From Mucilaginibacter gossypii (GTDB taxonomy: Bacteria > Bacteroidota > Bacteroidia > Sphingobacteriales > Sphingobacteriaceae): DNA of 64,000 nt. Shown here one piece after another: positions 54,222 through 62,808 of this stretch. The notes beneath the pieces were generated by a model. The model did not search any database. It was given only the letters and a program-made list of their open reading frames with translations, and had not been told where the DNA came from. Position 1 is the first letter of the stretch; every line of letters starts with the position of its first letter. Both the position numbers and the translations under genes were made by a program. The DNA is taken from the NCBI RefSeq assembly GCF_900100945.1, contig NZ_FNCG01000001.1:372001-436000 (forward strand). Direction: 5' to 3'.

Positions 54222-54740
54222 ATGGTTGAAATTAATAAGAAGAAAAAGAATTTATTTGAACGCTTTGCCAACTGGGCCACTATGGCCACGGGTAGTTCGG
54301 GAGCATTTATCACGGCTTTTGGTATCATCATTGTTTGGGGAATAACCGGACCATTATTCCATTATTCGGATACCTGGCAGTTGGTTATCAATACCGGTAC
54401 TACTGTAGTTACTTTTCTGATGGTTTTTTTGATTCAGAAATCACAAAATAAAGATTCGAAAGCTATACATTTGAAACTGAATGAGCTGCTTGCCTCGCAT
54501 CAGGGGGCAAGTAACCGGATGGTTGATATTGAAGATATTACCGAAAAGGAGCTCGATCAATTGCATAAATTTTATGTGGAACTGGCCGGACTTGCCGAAG
54601 AGGAAAGTGATATCACCTGTACACACTCTATTGATGCCGCGAGGGAAAACCATACCACAAAACTCAATCATTTCAAAACAAAACCGCATTATATCGATGC
54701 CCGCAAAAACCATAGTAAAAAAAGTAACGGAACAAGCTGA
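54222..54740 (+). CDS. Low-affinity iron permease family membrane protein
   Basis: The 172-aa protein from ATG 54222 has two clear transmembrane helices (SGAFITAFGIIIVWGITGPLF and VINTGTTVVTFLMVFLIQKS). A conserved cytoplasmic segment, NKDSKAIHLKLNELL, then follows, characteristic of the bacterial members of the Fet4/low-affinity iron permease family. The name is by homology; iron transport by two-helix bacterial forms is not established. The hydrophilic tail has HTTKLNHFKTKPHYID. The 3' end overlaps the next gene by 44 bp in another frame. Confidence 0.82.
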   Translation: MVEINKKKKNLFERFANWATMATGSSGAFITAFGIIIVWGITGPLFHYSDTWQLVINTGTTVVTFLMVFLIQKSQNKDSKAIHLKLNELLASHQGASNRMVDIEDITEKELDQLHKFYVELAGLAEEESDITCTHSIDAARENHTTKLNHFKTKPHYIDARKNHSKKSNGTS

Positions 54741-55122
54741 TCTTGATATCGTACATGCCATAAGGAGGGAAGTGTTTGTTGTTGAACAAAATTGCCCGCC
54801 CGAACTGGAATATGAGCATGAAGATGTATCTCATCATTTTTTAGCTACCGTTGATGGAGAACCGGCCGGTGCCTGCCGCTGGCGTAAAACCGAAAATGGT
54901 TATAAGCTTGAGCGGTTTGCCGTATTGAAAAGGTTCAGAGGATTTGGGATAGGAGGAGAGCTGGTGAAAGCGGTGTTAACTGATTTGCCGGCCGATGCGG
55001 ATTATGTTTATCTTAATTCGCAAACCCATGCTGTGCCTTTTTATGAAAAACTGGGCTTTGAAGCATCAGGGCCGGAGTTTGAAGAAGCCGGGATCAAACA
55101 TTATAAAATGGTGAAGAAGTAA
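54697..55122 (+). CDS. GNAT-family N-acetyltransferase
   Basis: The 141-aa protein from ATG 54697 has a complete GNAT fold. It contains IRREVFVVEQNCPPELEYE, ACRWRKTENGYKLERFAVLK (beta-4), the acetyl-CoA loop RFRGFGIGGELVKAVL (R/QxxGxG/A motif), and YLNSQTHAVPFYEKLGFEASG near the end. It resembles ElaA/YjcF-like acetyltransferases. The substrate is unknown. The start lies inside the end of the iron-permease-like gene, so translation is likely coupled. Confidence 0.88.
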   Translation: MPAKTIVKKVTEQADLDIVHAIRREVFVVEQNCPPELEYEHEDVSHHFLATVDGEPAGACRWRKTENGYKLERFAVLKRFRGFGIGGELVKAVLTDLPADADYVYLNSQTHAVPFYEKLGFEASGPEFEEAGIKHYKMVKK

Positions 55123-55130
55123 AAAAACTT

Positions 55131-55267
55131 TGTCATTTCGACGAAACTGGGTTAAGGTACGTGCGTTGGAGGAGAGGAGAAATCTTCTACACCAAGTAAG
55201 CCGCTTTATAAAATTCGTTGAGCATAGCTAATAAGATTTCTCACTCGTTCCTTGTTTCGAAATGACA
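55131..55267. repeat. MITE-like nested inverted repeat
   Basis: TGTCATTTCG (55131-55140) is inverted at 55258-55267, and an inner pair, GAGAAATCTT (55177-55186) and AAGATTTCTC (55233-55242), is nested in it. The 137-bp unit fills the gap between the GNAT gene and the TfoX-N gene. Similar GTCATTTCGA...TCGAAATGAC elements are frequent between genes in Bacteroidota, as far as I recall. Confidence 0.75.
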
Positions 55268-55317
55268 TCTTGTTGTATTTGAATCGAAAGAGATAAATAT
55301 TATAGGCAGGGCTACTG

Positions 55318-55668
55318 TTATTTACTTCTTTTCCTCTTTTTAGATGCCTCTGCCAGCGGATTAAATGCAAGGCACAGGTTGATCCAGTAATTCAGCTGGG
55401 CGGTGGTTTGCAGGGTGAAATCTTCAACATAAACATAGCCTTTCATTACTCTTTCGCCGCTTACCATTTGGTTACAGTTTCCTTTCTCAAGTTCAATAGC
55501 CGCTTGTTGTTCGCCAATGCGGCACAAAATGCTATTGTCGCGTACGCAAACACATAACTTATCATCTACCATAAAACAAACTCCCTGGAACATTTTCTTT
55601 TCTTCCACCACCGGAAGGTCCATTAATGCTTCGCGAATACGATCGGCCATTCGTTCGTTATATGCCAT
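55318..55668 (-). CDS. TfoX N-terminal domain protein
   Basis: The 116-aa protein carries only the TfoX/Sxy N-terminal domain: MADRIREALMDLPVVEEKKMFQGVCFMVDDKLCVCV, then LCRIGEQQAAIELEKG and MKGYVYVEDFTLQTTAQLNYWINLCLAFN. It ends with a basic tail (KKRKRSK). TfoX in gamma-proteobacteria activates competence genes, but stand-alone N-domain proteins in Bacteroidota have no proven role. Transcribed alone, opposite to its left neighbour. Confidence 0.87.
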   Translation of the reverse strand: MAYNERMADRIREALMDLPVVEEKKMFQGVCFMVDDKLCVCVRDNSILCRIGEQQAAIELEKGNCNQMVSGERVMKGYVYVEDFTLQTTAQLNYWINLCLAFNPLAEASKKRKRSK

Positions 55669-55753
55669 AAGGGTTTATATTTTTTCACGCAGAGGCGCTA
55701 AGACAGCAAGCGGAAATCCGGCGTCTCAGCGCCTTCGTGAAATAAAATTACAA

Positions 55754-56740
55754 TTAATTCTTATCAACAAATTTGTAATTAGCCTCATTATACCTGTCGC
55801 CGGTATCCGGGTATTTAGCTAAAACGGTTTCAATATCCCGTAAATCATTGGCGGTTAATTCCACATCAACCGAGCAGGCATTGTCCAGAAGGTATTTTCT
55901 CCTCTTTGTTCCTGGAATAGGGATAATGTTATCGCCTTGTGCCAGCACCCAGGCAAGGGCTAACTGGGCAGGTGTGCAGTTTTTTTGAGCCGCAAGTTGT
56001 GCAAACTCATGAGCCAGGCCCATATTATTTTCGGCGTTGGCATCCTGATAACGGGGCAGGCTTTTCCTGAAATCATTATCAGCCAGTTTGGTTACATCCA
56101 ACGCATTAGTAACCAAACCACGCACCAGCGGACTGAATGGCACAAATGAAATCCCAAGCTCTTTGCAAACCGGCAAAATCTCGGCCTCAACATCGCGGGT
56201 TAATAAAGAATATTCACTTTGCAAGGCACTGATTGGATGCACCGCGTGTGCACGACGGACAGAGTTTGCCGAAGCTTCAGACAGGCCCAGGTATTTTACT
56301 TTACCTTCTTTTACCAGGTCGGCCATGGCACCAACCATGTCCTCTACGGGCACATTTGGATCGATGCGGTGAGCATAGTAAAGATCAATCACATCTGTTT
56401 TTAAGCGTTTTAAACTTTGCTCAACAGCAGTTTTGATATAGGCGGGTGAGCCATCAAATTCTGTTAGCCTGCCATCGGCACCTGCTTTAAATCCAAATTT
56501 GGTGGCAATGAAAATCTTATCGCGATTTGGTACTAATACTTTTGATACCAGCTCCTCATTTCGGCCGTTAGCATAAACATCAGCCGTATCCCAAAAGTTA
56601 ATGCCTATTTCTATTGATTTTTCAAGTGTTGCTATTGATTCATCGTCATCCGGCTGGCCGTAAGCATGGTTCATGCCCATACATCCCAGTCCAATAGCCG
56701 AAAGCTCAATTCCGGTGTTTCCTAATTTTCTGTATTTCAT
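55754..56740 (-). CDS. Aldo/keto reductase
   Basis: The 328-aa NADPH-dependent oxidoreductase has an AKR TIM barrel. It contains [37 protein letters not shown] (catalytic Asp and Tyr), [10 protein letters not shown] (catalytic Lys), [20 protein letters not shown] (catalytic His), [13 protein letters not shown] and the cofactor loop [12 protein letters not shown]. It matches the AKR13/YakC-like subgroup. The natural substrate is unknown. ATG 56740 is used; an in-frame start at 56794 adds an unlikely 18-residue extension. Confidence 0.92.
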   Translation of the reverse strand: MKYRKLGNTGIELSAIGLGCMGMNHAYGQPDDDESIATLEKSIEIGINFWDTADVYANGRNEELVSKVLVPNRDKIFIATKFGFKAGADGRLTEFDGSPAYIKTAVEQSLKRLKTDVIDLYYAHRIDPNVPVEDMVGAMADLVKEGKVKYLGLSEASANSVRRAHAVHPISALQSEYSLLTRDVEAEILPVCKELGISFVPFSPLVRGLVTNALDVTKLADNDFRKSLPRYQDANAENNMGLAHEFAQLAAQKNCTPAQLALAWVLAQGDNIIPIPGTKRRKYLLDNACSVDVELTANDLRDIETVLAKYPDTGDRYNEANYKFVDKN

Positions 56741-56932
56741 AATGTGGTAGTATTTTTTACTATCAAAGTACGCGAAATAACAAAAGCACATCAACCTCCA
56801 TTTATAAGTATTATGTAAGGTTATACATTGCAGATTAACTTTTTCTGGTTAATTTGAAAAAAAAATCGAGTGGTTGTCCAATTCATCTAAACCTGATCGT
56901 CTTTTGGTTTTTAACCATTAAATTCAAAAAAC

Positions 56933-57283
56933 ATGAACGAGTTCTTATTGATCTTCAGAAGAGACGCAGAAGCCACTGCAGCGCAGCGGTCGCCCGAACA
57001 GATGCAAACCATGATGAATTACTGGCGCGAATGGATTGGCGGGATTGCCGCACAAAACAAACTGGTGGCCGTAGGCAATAGGTTGGATACCTCCGGCAGC
57101 GTAGTAAAACCCGACAATGTGGTAACAGACGGCCCTTATGTTGAAGTTAAGGAAGCTATAGGCGGTTACAGCATTATCAAAGCGTCGTCGCTGGAAGAAG
57201 CCGCGGAGTTATCAAAGGGCTGCCCGATCCTGTCGGTAGGGGGAAGTGTTGAGGTGCGTCCTATCATCCCAATGGAAGTATAA
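56933..57283 (+). CDS. YCII-related (DGPF) domain protein
   Basis: The 116-aa protein has the YCII/DGPF pattern: EFLLIFRRDAE, QMMNYW-like helix, then NVVTDGPYVEVKEAIGGYSIIKA with the characteristic DGPY/F and conserved aromatic residues, and CPILSVGGSVEVRPI. The fold is a dimeric alpha/beta ferredoxin-like domain. It lies directly before an ECF42-type sigma factor, the usual genomic pairing for these proteins. Its biochemical role is unknown. Confidence 0.88.
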   Translation: MNEFLLIFRRDAEATAAQRSPEQMQTMMNYWREWIGGIAAQNKLVAVGNRLDTSGSVVKPDNVVTDGPYVEVKEAIGGYSIIKASSLEEAAELSKGCPILSVGGSVEVRPIIPMEV

Positions 57284-57290
57284 TTGATTT

Positions 57291-57323
57291 GCAGCCTCCC
57301 ATATACGGGAGGCTGCTTGTTTT
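57291..57323 (+). terminator. Strong hairpin abutting the sigma factor start codon
   Basis: A perfect 10-bp GC-rich stem, GCAGCCTCCC (57291-57300) with GGGAGGCTGC (57307-57316), is followed by TTGTTTT. The ATG of the sigma factor gene begins at 57324. It reads as a terminator for the YCII gene but also covers the place of the ribosome binding site of the next gene, so it could act as an attenuator or translation block. Confidence 0.8.
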
Positions 57324-58550
57324 ATGCAGCAAGATCAGCTTCTACCACATTTGTTCCGCTCCGAATATCAAAAGATAATCGCGGTATTATGCCATTATTT
57401 CGGCTTTGAACGTATAGAAGCCGCCGAAGATATTGCCAGTGATACTTTTCTCACAGCTGCCGAAACATGGGGGATCAAGGGGTTGCCGGATAACCCTAAA
57501 GCGTGGTTATATACAGTGGCCCGCAATAAAGCAACCGATTATGTAAGGCGTGGCTCCAGGTTTAAGCAAAAAATAGCCGAAGGGATTGTTGCAGAGGATA
57601 ATTACGGGGCAGAGATCGATCTTTCTGACCAAAATATTAGCGACAGCCAGCTGCAAATGATGTTTGCTATTTGTCACCCGGTATTGCCGGCCGAGGCACA
57701 GATTGGCCTTGCATTACGTATCCTTTGCGGTTTCGGAATTGATGAAATTGCCGAGGCTTTTTTATCGAATAAAGAAACCATTAATAAACGCCTGTTCAGG
57801 GCTAAGGAAAAGCTTCGGGAACAAAAAGTAAAGATCGTTTTTCCTGAACCGGCTGATATTGTTAACCGGCTGGACATCGTACTGAAAACTTTATACCTGC
57901 TGTTTAATGAGGGCTATTACTCCAGCTGCCAGAGCACTACATTGCGAAAAGATTTGTGTTTAGAAGCCATGCGGCTTAACTATCTCCTTATAGAAAACAA
58001 ACAAACCAACCTGCCCGAGGCGAATGCCTTGTTATCATTGATGTGTTTTCATGCTTCAAGGTTTGATGCCAGGGTAGATGAACATGGCGAAATGATTCGC
58101 TATGATGACCAGGACAGAATGCTTTGGAATGATGATTTGATAGTAAAAGGACGATACTATCTAAACCTTGCCTCAAAGAAAGGAAACGGCGCCGGTAAAT
58201 ATCATATTGAAGCTGCTATAGCTTATTGGCATACGATTAAAACTGATACTACCGAAAAATGGGAAAATATATTAATGCTCTACAATAGGTTACTTATTAC
58301 TGCTTATTCGCCTGCGGCTGCGTTGAACAGGGCTTATGCTTTGGCAAAGGTAAAAGGAAAGGAGAAAGCCATTATTGAGGCCGAAAAGTTAAAACTGGAT
58401 ACTAATCATTTGTACCATGTACTGCTTGGTTACTTGTATACAGGGGTAGATCGTAAAAAGGCAGTATTGCATTTGCAAACTGCCCTGAAACTGGCTAAGA
58501 CCACTACCGATAAAAGTAGAATTACGAAGGATTTAAAGGCTTTATTATGA
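57324..58550 (+). CDS. ECF42-type RNA polymerase sigma factor with C-terminal TPR-like extension
   Basis: The 408-aa protein starts with sigma region 2 (LFRSEYQKIIAVLCHYFGFE, AEDIASDTFLTAAETW, NPKAWLYTVARNKATDYVRR). Region 4 follows (PAEAQIGLALRILCGFGIDEIAEAFLSNKETINKRLFRAKEKLRE). A helical C-terminal extension of about 220 residues contains LYLLFNEGYYSS and ends in TPR-like repeats (PAAALNRAYALAKVKG, LGYLYTGVDRKKAVLHLQTAL). This is the ECF42 layout. No anti-sigma factor is present, in agreement with the family. Its partner YCII gene lies immediately upstream. ATG 57324 follows the hairpin directly. Confidence 0.9.
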   Translation: MQQDQLLPHLFRSEYQKIIAVLCHYFGFERIEAAEDIASDTFLTAAETWGIKGLPDNPKAWLYTVARNKATDYVRRGSRFKQKIAEGIVAEDNYGAEIDLSDQNISDSQLQMMFAICHPVLPAEAQIGLALRILCGFGIDEIAEAFLSNKETINKRLFRAKEKLREQKVKIVFPEPADIVNRLDIVLKTLYLLFNEGYYSSCQSTTLRKDLCLEAMRLNYLLIENKQTNLPEANALLSLMCFHASRFDARVDEHGEMIRYDDQDRMLWNDDLIVKGRYYLNLASKKGNGAGKYHIEAAIAYWHTIKTDTTEKWENILMLYNRLLITAYSPAAALNRAYALAKVKGKEKAIIEAEKLKLDTNHLYHVLLGYLYTGVDRKKAVLHLQTALKLAKTTTDKSRITKDLKALL

Positions 58551-58906
58551 AATAAATTGCCGTGTTTAAAAAAGCCTAATTGCAAGGCACTAAACAATGT
58601 CCTCATCGAACAGTTGGGATTGCTTCGTATTCTAAGACTTTTACAAAAGTTTTTTTCTAATCATTATTTTGAAAAATCTGCACTTCCCTCACATGATTTC
58701 CTGTTCTGTCTCGGTCAGAAGAAGCAAGCTGTTATATAGTGTTGATTGATGGGGCAACCTTCATCTGTAAACGGACGCTGATCGTTCGTTTACGATACAT
58801 AAATCTCAATCATGGTAATAATAATGTATTGCCTATCAATCAATTACATGAGTGGCATGACGATGGTTTCTCAGGTTTAAATCATAATTATATAATTTCA
58901 CCCCCA
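58551..58906. other. Gene-free stretch of 356 bp with one small inverted repeat
   Basis: No convincing gene is seen between the sigma factor and the serine hydrolase. A short inverted repeat, GTAAACG (58767-58773) with CGTTTAC (58787-58793), could be an operator or simple hairpin in the leader of the next gene. Two short open frames here lack coding character. Confidence 0.4.
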
Positions 58907-59947
58907 ATGAACCGAATATTACCTAAGATTAAAACGCTATTATTATTAACTTTCTTTTATGCGCCAGCTGTAAATGCGCAAGTAGCAGATTCTACTATTG
59001 TCCGGTTGATGAAGGATAAGCATATTCCCACATTGGGATTGGCCTTTGTTGATAAAGGCGAAATCTTCTTCTCAAAAGTGTACGGCGAACTTAACACGGG
59101 AGTTTCTGCGCCTGCTAATACATTATTTAATGTCGCCTCAATCACCAAAACAGTAACAACAATGGTAACACTGTGTCTGGTTAACTCTGGTGACTGGGAT
59201 CTGGACGAACCAATCTATCATTACTGGACTGATCCTGATGTTGCAGCTGATCCGAGGAGTAAAAAGCTCACTACTAAACATATCCTGACGCACCAAAGTG
59301 GGTTTCCAAACTGGCGATGGATGACGCCTTCAAAAAAGTTGGCCTTTGAGTTTGAGCCCGGTTTAAAGTTCCAGTATTCCGGCGAAGGGATGGAATATTT
59401 GCGGCACGCACTTGAAAGTAAATTTCACCGGTCGTTGGAACAATTGGCTGATTCCCTGATTTTCAAACCCCTACATATGAACGATACGCATTTTATTTGG
59501 AATGATAGGATGTTAGATCATTTTGCTGTTGCGCATAATAGCAATGGAGAGCCATTAGAGATCATAAAAAATAGCAGTCCCAGTGCGGCCGACCAACTAA
59601 AAACAACTGTAGCGGATTACAGCAAATTCCTGATTTGGATAATAAAAGGGGGTGGTTTATCAAAGGCGCTTTATCGGCAAATGACCAGCCCGCTGTCTAT
59701 GATAAAAGAGAATAAGTTCATGGGCTTAGGTTGGGCCGTTTATCCAGATTTGGGACGAGAATTTTGCTTATCGCACAGTGGCATTGATCCGGGCGTAAAT
59801 ACAATCGTCTTTATTTTACCAAAAACCAGTCGCGCTTTATTGATCTTCACTAATTCAGATAATGGCCCTCAAATATATACCGATCTGGTTAAGATCTTTT
59901 TGAAAGAACAGGGCAATGCTATAATTGCTACCGAAATGAAAAATTAA
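58907..59947 (+). CDS. Exported serine hydrolase of the beta-lactamase/class C family
   Basis: The 346-aa protein has a signal peptide (KIKTLLLLTFFYAPAVNAQ). The beta-lactamase-like core contains the nucleophile motif FNVASITKTV (S-x-x-K) and a YSG in LKFQYSGEGMEYL at the place of Y-x-N. The third motif region reads LSHSGIDPGVNT, the HxG of esterase-type members. It is probably a periplasmic esterase, D-aminopeptidase or similar rather than an antibiotic-hydrolysing enzyme. ATG 58907 was chosen because only it gives a signal peptide. An NTF2-like gene follows 12 bp later. Confidence 0.85.
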   Translation: MNRILPKIKTLLLLTFFYAPAVNAQVADSTIVRLMKDKHIPTLGLAFVDKGEIFFSKVYGELNTGVSAPANTLFNVASITKTVTTMVTLCLVNSGDWDLDEPIYHYWTDPDVAADPRSKKLTTKHILTHQSGFPNWRWMTPSKKLAFEFEPGLKFQYSGEGMEYLRHALESKFHRSLEQLADSLIFKPLHMNDTHFIWNDRMLDHFAVAHNSNGEPLEIIKNSSPSAADQLKTTVADYSKFLIWIIKGGGLSKALYRQMTSPLSMIKENKFMGLGWAVYPDLGREFCLSHSGIDPGVNTIVFILPKTSRALLIFTNSDNGPQIYTDLVKIFLKEQGNAIIATEMKN

Positions 59948-59959
59948 CAAAACTATAAT

Positions 59960-60427
59960 ATGAAAACAATGAACAATTTTTTTACTACTGCGCTTTTAGT
60001 CGCTTCAATTTTTTTTACCTGTACTGGTGCAGAGGCACAAACATCCGGGCCATTGTTCAATGAGATAGCACAACAGGATTCGCTTCAATTCAGGGACTTC
60101 AATAGCCGCAATCTTGATCAGCTAATGAATCACTTCGATAATAGTCTGGAACTTTACCAGGACAACACCGGCGTACGAAACTTTGATCAAACAAAACAAG
60201 CCTTCGGTGGACTGTTTAAAATGAGTTATGTATTGAATCGGAAATTGATTCCTGGGTCAATGGAAGTATATCCAATTAAAGATTATGGTGCTATCGAGAC
60301 CGGAATGCACACCTTTTCTCATGTTGAAAACGGCAAATTGCAGGTGTTTACGTATAAGTTTATGCAGATCTGGCAAAAGAAAGACGGCATTTGGAAAGTA
60401 ACCCGGGAAATCACCTACGGTCACTAA
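59960..60427 (+). CDS. Exported NTF2-like (DUF4440/SnoaL-type) protein
   Basis: The 155-aa protein has a signal peptide (TTALLVASIFFTCTGAEAQ) and an NTF2/DUF4440 core: QQDSLQFRDFNSRNLDQLMNHFDNSLELYQD, then IKDYGAIETGMHTFSH, VFTYKFMQIWQKKDGIWKVTREITYGH. The conserved ending W-x-x-x-x-G-x-W-K is typical of this fold. It lies 12 bp after the serine hydrolase gene and is probably co-expressed with it. The ligand is unknown. Confidence 0.83.
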   Translation: MKTMNNFFTTALLVASIFFTCTGAEAQTSGPLFNEIAQQDSLQFRDFNSRNLDQLMNHFDNSLELYQDNTGVRNFDQTKQAFGGLFKMSYVLNRKLIPGSMEVYPIKDYGAIETGMHTFSHVENGKLQVFTYKFMQIWQKKDGIWKVTREITYGH

Positions 60428-60463
60428 AATGACATGGTTGCTTAAAAGCAGCCATGCCATTTT
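60426..60463. terminator. Terminator after the NTF2-like gene
   Basis: An imperfect stem of AAAATG..CATGG..TGCT with AGCA..CCATG..CATTTT starts in the stop codon region of the gene and is T-rich on both strands. The rest of the gap to 60619 holds nothing recognised. Confidence 0.6.
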
Positions 60464-60619
60464 GGTAAACTAACGCATCAGGGAGTAACATTGCTAATAT
60501 CTCGCGTTCGTTTCAGCTTATTCGTAAACCATAAAGTTTTTATTTTGGCTACTAATCTAAAGGTGCCTTGCAATGAGGCTTTTATGTCTATTTCTATAAA
60601 ACCGTTTTCTGACAGTGTC

Positions 60620-62797
60620 TTAATTAGCCACTTTAAAATCAGCTACCAACTTTTCATCGGCCGAGCTGCTGCCCAGTACTATTTTGTAGCTGCCGGGATA
60701 AAGCTTCCATTTGCGTGTGGCAAGGTCCCATTTCTGTAAATCCTGAACAGGGATTTTCAAAGTAACGGTACCTTCTTTATCCTGCTCCAGGCTTATGCGT
60801 TTAAAGCTTTTTAATTCTTTAACAGGCATCCTGTCGATGTTGGGATATTTAATATACGCCTGCACTACTTCATCACCATTAAATTTACCGGTGTTTTTAA
60901 CGTTTACTGTTACCGTAACGGTATCGGTTTTTTTGTAGGTAGTTTTTAATTTACTGCCTAGGGTGTAGCTGAACGACGTATAACTTAAACCAAAACCAAA
61001 AGGATATTGCACCGGACCGGTATAATAACGGTAAGTGCGGTTTTTCATGTTGTAATCGCTGTAATCGGGCAAATCGCTCATACCTTTATAAAAAGTAAGC
61101 GGCAGGTGACCAGATGGCGAAACTTCGCCAAAAATAATATCAGCTAAAGCGTTACCGCCTTGCTCGCCGGGGTACCAGGCAAATATAATGGCATCGGCAT
61201 AAGGCTCAATAGCGGATATGTCAACATCGCTGCCTGCGGTAATTACAGCAATAAGAGGTTTGTTTTTTACACTTTTGCGCAGCTCTTTCATAAAGGCAAT
61301 TTCACTGGCAGGCAGGCTCAGGTTTTTTTTATCGCCGCCGCTTTCAGACAGGAAAGCGTCGCCTGCTTCGCCTTCCAAAACGGGGGATAGGCCTATCACA
61401 GCAACGGTAGCATCAGCATTGCCCGCGGCCCAGGTGCCGCCAAAATGGGTGGTGTCTTTATAGTCGCAACCCAAATCGTATTCAACACGGGTAGCTTTGT
61501 CAACCGCGCCGGTTATACCTTCAACAAAGTTAATTACCTTACTGCTGGTGCCGTGGTAATTAGCTATCATAGCATCGAGCGAGGCCGCGTTTGGCCCAAC
61601 CACCATAATGCTGGAGTAGCTGCTTTTTTTGAATGGCAAAACATTGTTGTTATTCTTTAACAATACCATGCTTTGCTGGGCCACTTTACGGGCCAAAGCC
61701 AAATGTTGTTCATTGTGAACACTGTCGGCGCCGTAACCATGATAAGGATTAGCGGCCGGGTCGTCATAAAAGCCCAGTTTAAATTCGGTGCGTAAGATAG
61801 CGCCCAGGGCCTGGTCAATATCTTTTTCGGTAAGCAGGCCTTGTTTAATAGCTTTAATACCATCGTTCTGCAAAATGGACGAGCAATCCAGGTCAACACC
61901 AGCCTTAATGGCAGCCGCTGCTACTTCAACCGCAGTTGGTAGCGTTTTGTGGGTAAGGTATACATCGTCCAAGGCACCACAATCAGTTACCACGTGGCCG
62001 CTAAAGCCCCATTCTTTCCGTAATATGTCGGTAAGCAGCATTTTATTTATAGAGTTTGGTACACCGTTAACGCGGTTGTAGGCGCTCATTACCGATTCAA
62101 CGTGGTTTTTGACCAGTTCGTGAAAGGCATACAGGTAGGTTTCGCGAAGGTCTTTTTCATCAACCTTGGCGTCAAATTTATCGCGGGTGGCTTCGGGGCC
62201 GCTGTGTACGGCAAAGTGTTTGGCCGTGGCAGATGTTTTCAGGTATTTAGGATCATCGCCCTGCAAACCTTTAACAAAGGCTGAGCCCATACGGCCGGTC
62301 AGGAATGGGTCTTCGCCATAAGTTTCCTGTCCACGTCCCCAGCGCGGGTCGCGGAAAATATTGATGTTGGGTGCCCAAAAGGTGAGGCCCATGTATTGCA
62401 GGTGCCTGTCTTGTGCAATGGCCAGGTTGTATTTGGCGCGGGCCTCAGTTGATATAGCCGTTGATACCTGCTTTAACAGATCTTCGTTAAATGTAGCCGA
62501 CATACCGATAGCCTGCGGAAATATGGTTGCTTCCCCGGCGCGGGCTACGCCATGCAAAGCCTCATTCCACCAGTTATAGGCAGGGATGCCTAAACGGGGC
62601 ACTGCCTGGCTGCGGTAGCCTAATAAGGAGATTTTTTCGTCGATGGTTAATTTCGATAAAAGATCTTTTACGCGTGAATCAATCGATTGCGAAGCATCTT
62701 TATAAAAAGGAACCTGCGCATTTGCGGTAGAAAACTTTAGTAATGCCGCAAGCATTACCAAACAACATAGGAGTTTGTGTTTTATGGTGGAAGCCAT
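60620..62797 (-). CDS. Exported GH3 beta-glycosidase (beta-glucosidase/xylosidase type)
   Basis: The 725-aa protein has a signal peptide (CLVMLAALLKFSTANAQ). The GH3 N-terminal barrel has IPAYNWWNEALHGVARAG, FWAPNINIFRDPRWGRGQETYGEDPFL, ATAKHFAVHSGPE and the nucleophile Asp in GHVVTDCGALDDVY. A C-terminal alpha/beta sandwich (NNNVLPFKKSSYSSIMVVGPNA) follows, then a fibronectin III-like domain from about residue 590. NWWNEALHG, TDCGAL and the length favour the xylosidase-type clade. It starts 11 bp after the SusC-like gene stop, so it belongs to the same polysaccharide-use operon. Confidence 0.92.
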   Translation of the reverse strand: MASTIKHKLLCCLVMLAALLKFSTANAQVPFYKDASQSIDSRVKDLLSKLTIDEKISLLGYRSQAVPRLGIPAYNWWNEALHGVARAGEATIFPQAIGMSATFNEDLLKQVSTAISTEARAKYNLAIAQDRHLQYMGLTFWAPNINIFRDPRWGRGQETYGEDPFLTGRMGSAFVKGLQGDDPKYLKTSATAKHFAVHSGPEATRDKFDAKVDEKDLRETYLYAFHELVKNHVESVMSAYNRVNGVPNSINKMLLTDILRKEWGFSGHVVTDCGALDDVYLTHKTLPTAVEVAAAAIKAGVDLDCSSILQNDGIKAIKQGLLTEKDIDQALGAILRTEFKLGFYDDPAANPYHGYGADSVHNEQHLALARKVAQQSMVLLKNNNNVLPFKKSSYSSIMVVGPNAASLDAMIANYHGTSSKVINFVEGITGAVDKATRVEYDLGCDYKDTTHFGGTWAAGNADATVAVIGLSPVLEGEAGDAFLSESGGDKKNLSLPASEIAFMKELRKSVKNKPLIAVITAGSDVDISAIEPYADAIIFAWYPGEQGGNALADIIFGEVSPSGHLPLTFYKGMSDLPDYSDYNMKNRTYRYYTGPVQYPFGFGLSYTSFSYTLGSKLKTTYKKTDTVTVTVNVKNTGKFNGDEVVQAYIKYPNIDRMPVKELKSFKRISLEQDKEGTVTLKIPVQDLQKWDLATRKWKLYPGSYKIVLGSSSADEKLVADFKVAN

Positions 62798-62808
62798 TTT
62801 TAGATGAT

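Noticed and set aside
56854..57081. 75-codon open frame overlapping the YCII gene
   Set aside because: It shares the DNA of the clear YCII gene in another frame and breaks off inside it.
58557..58739. 60-codon open frame after the sigma factor
   Set aside because: It has low-complexity composition and no homology pattern, and the gap looks non-coding.
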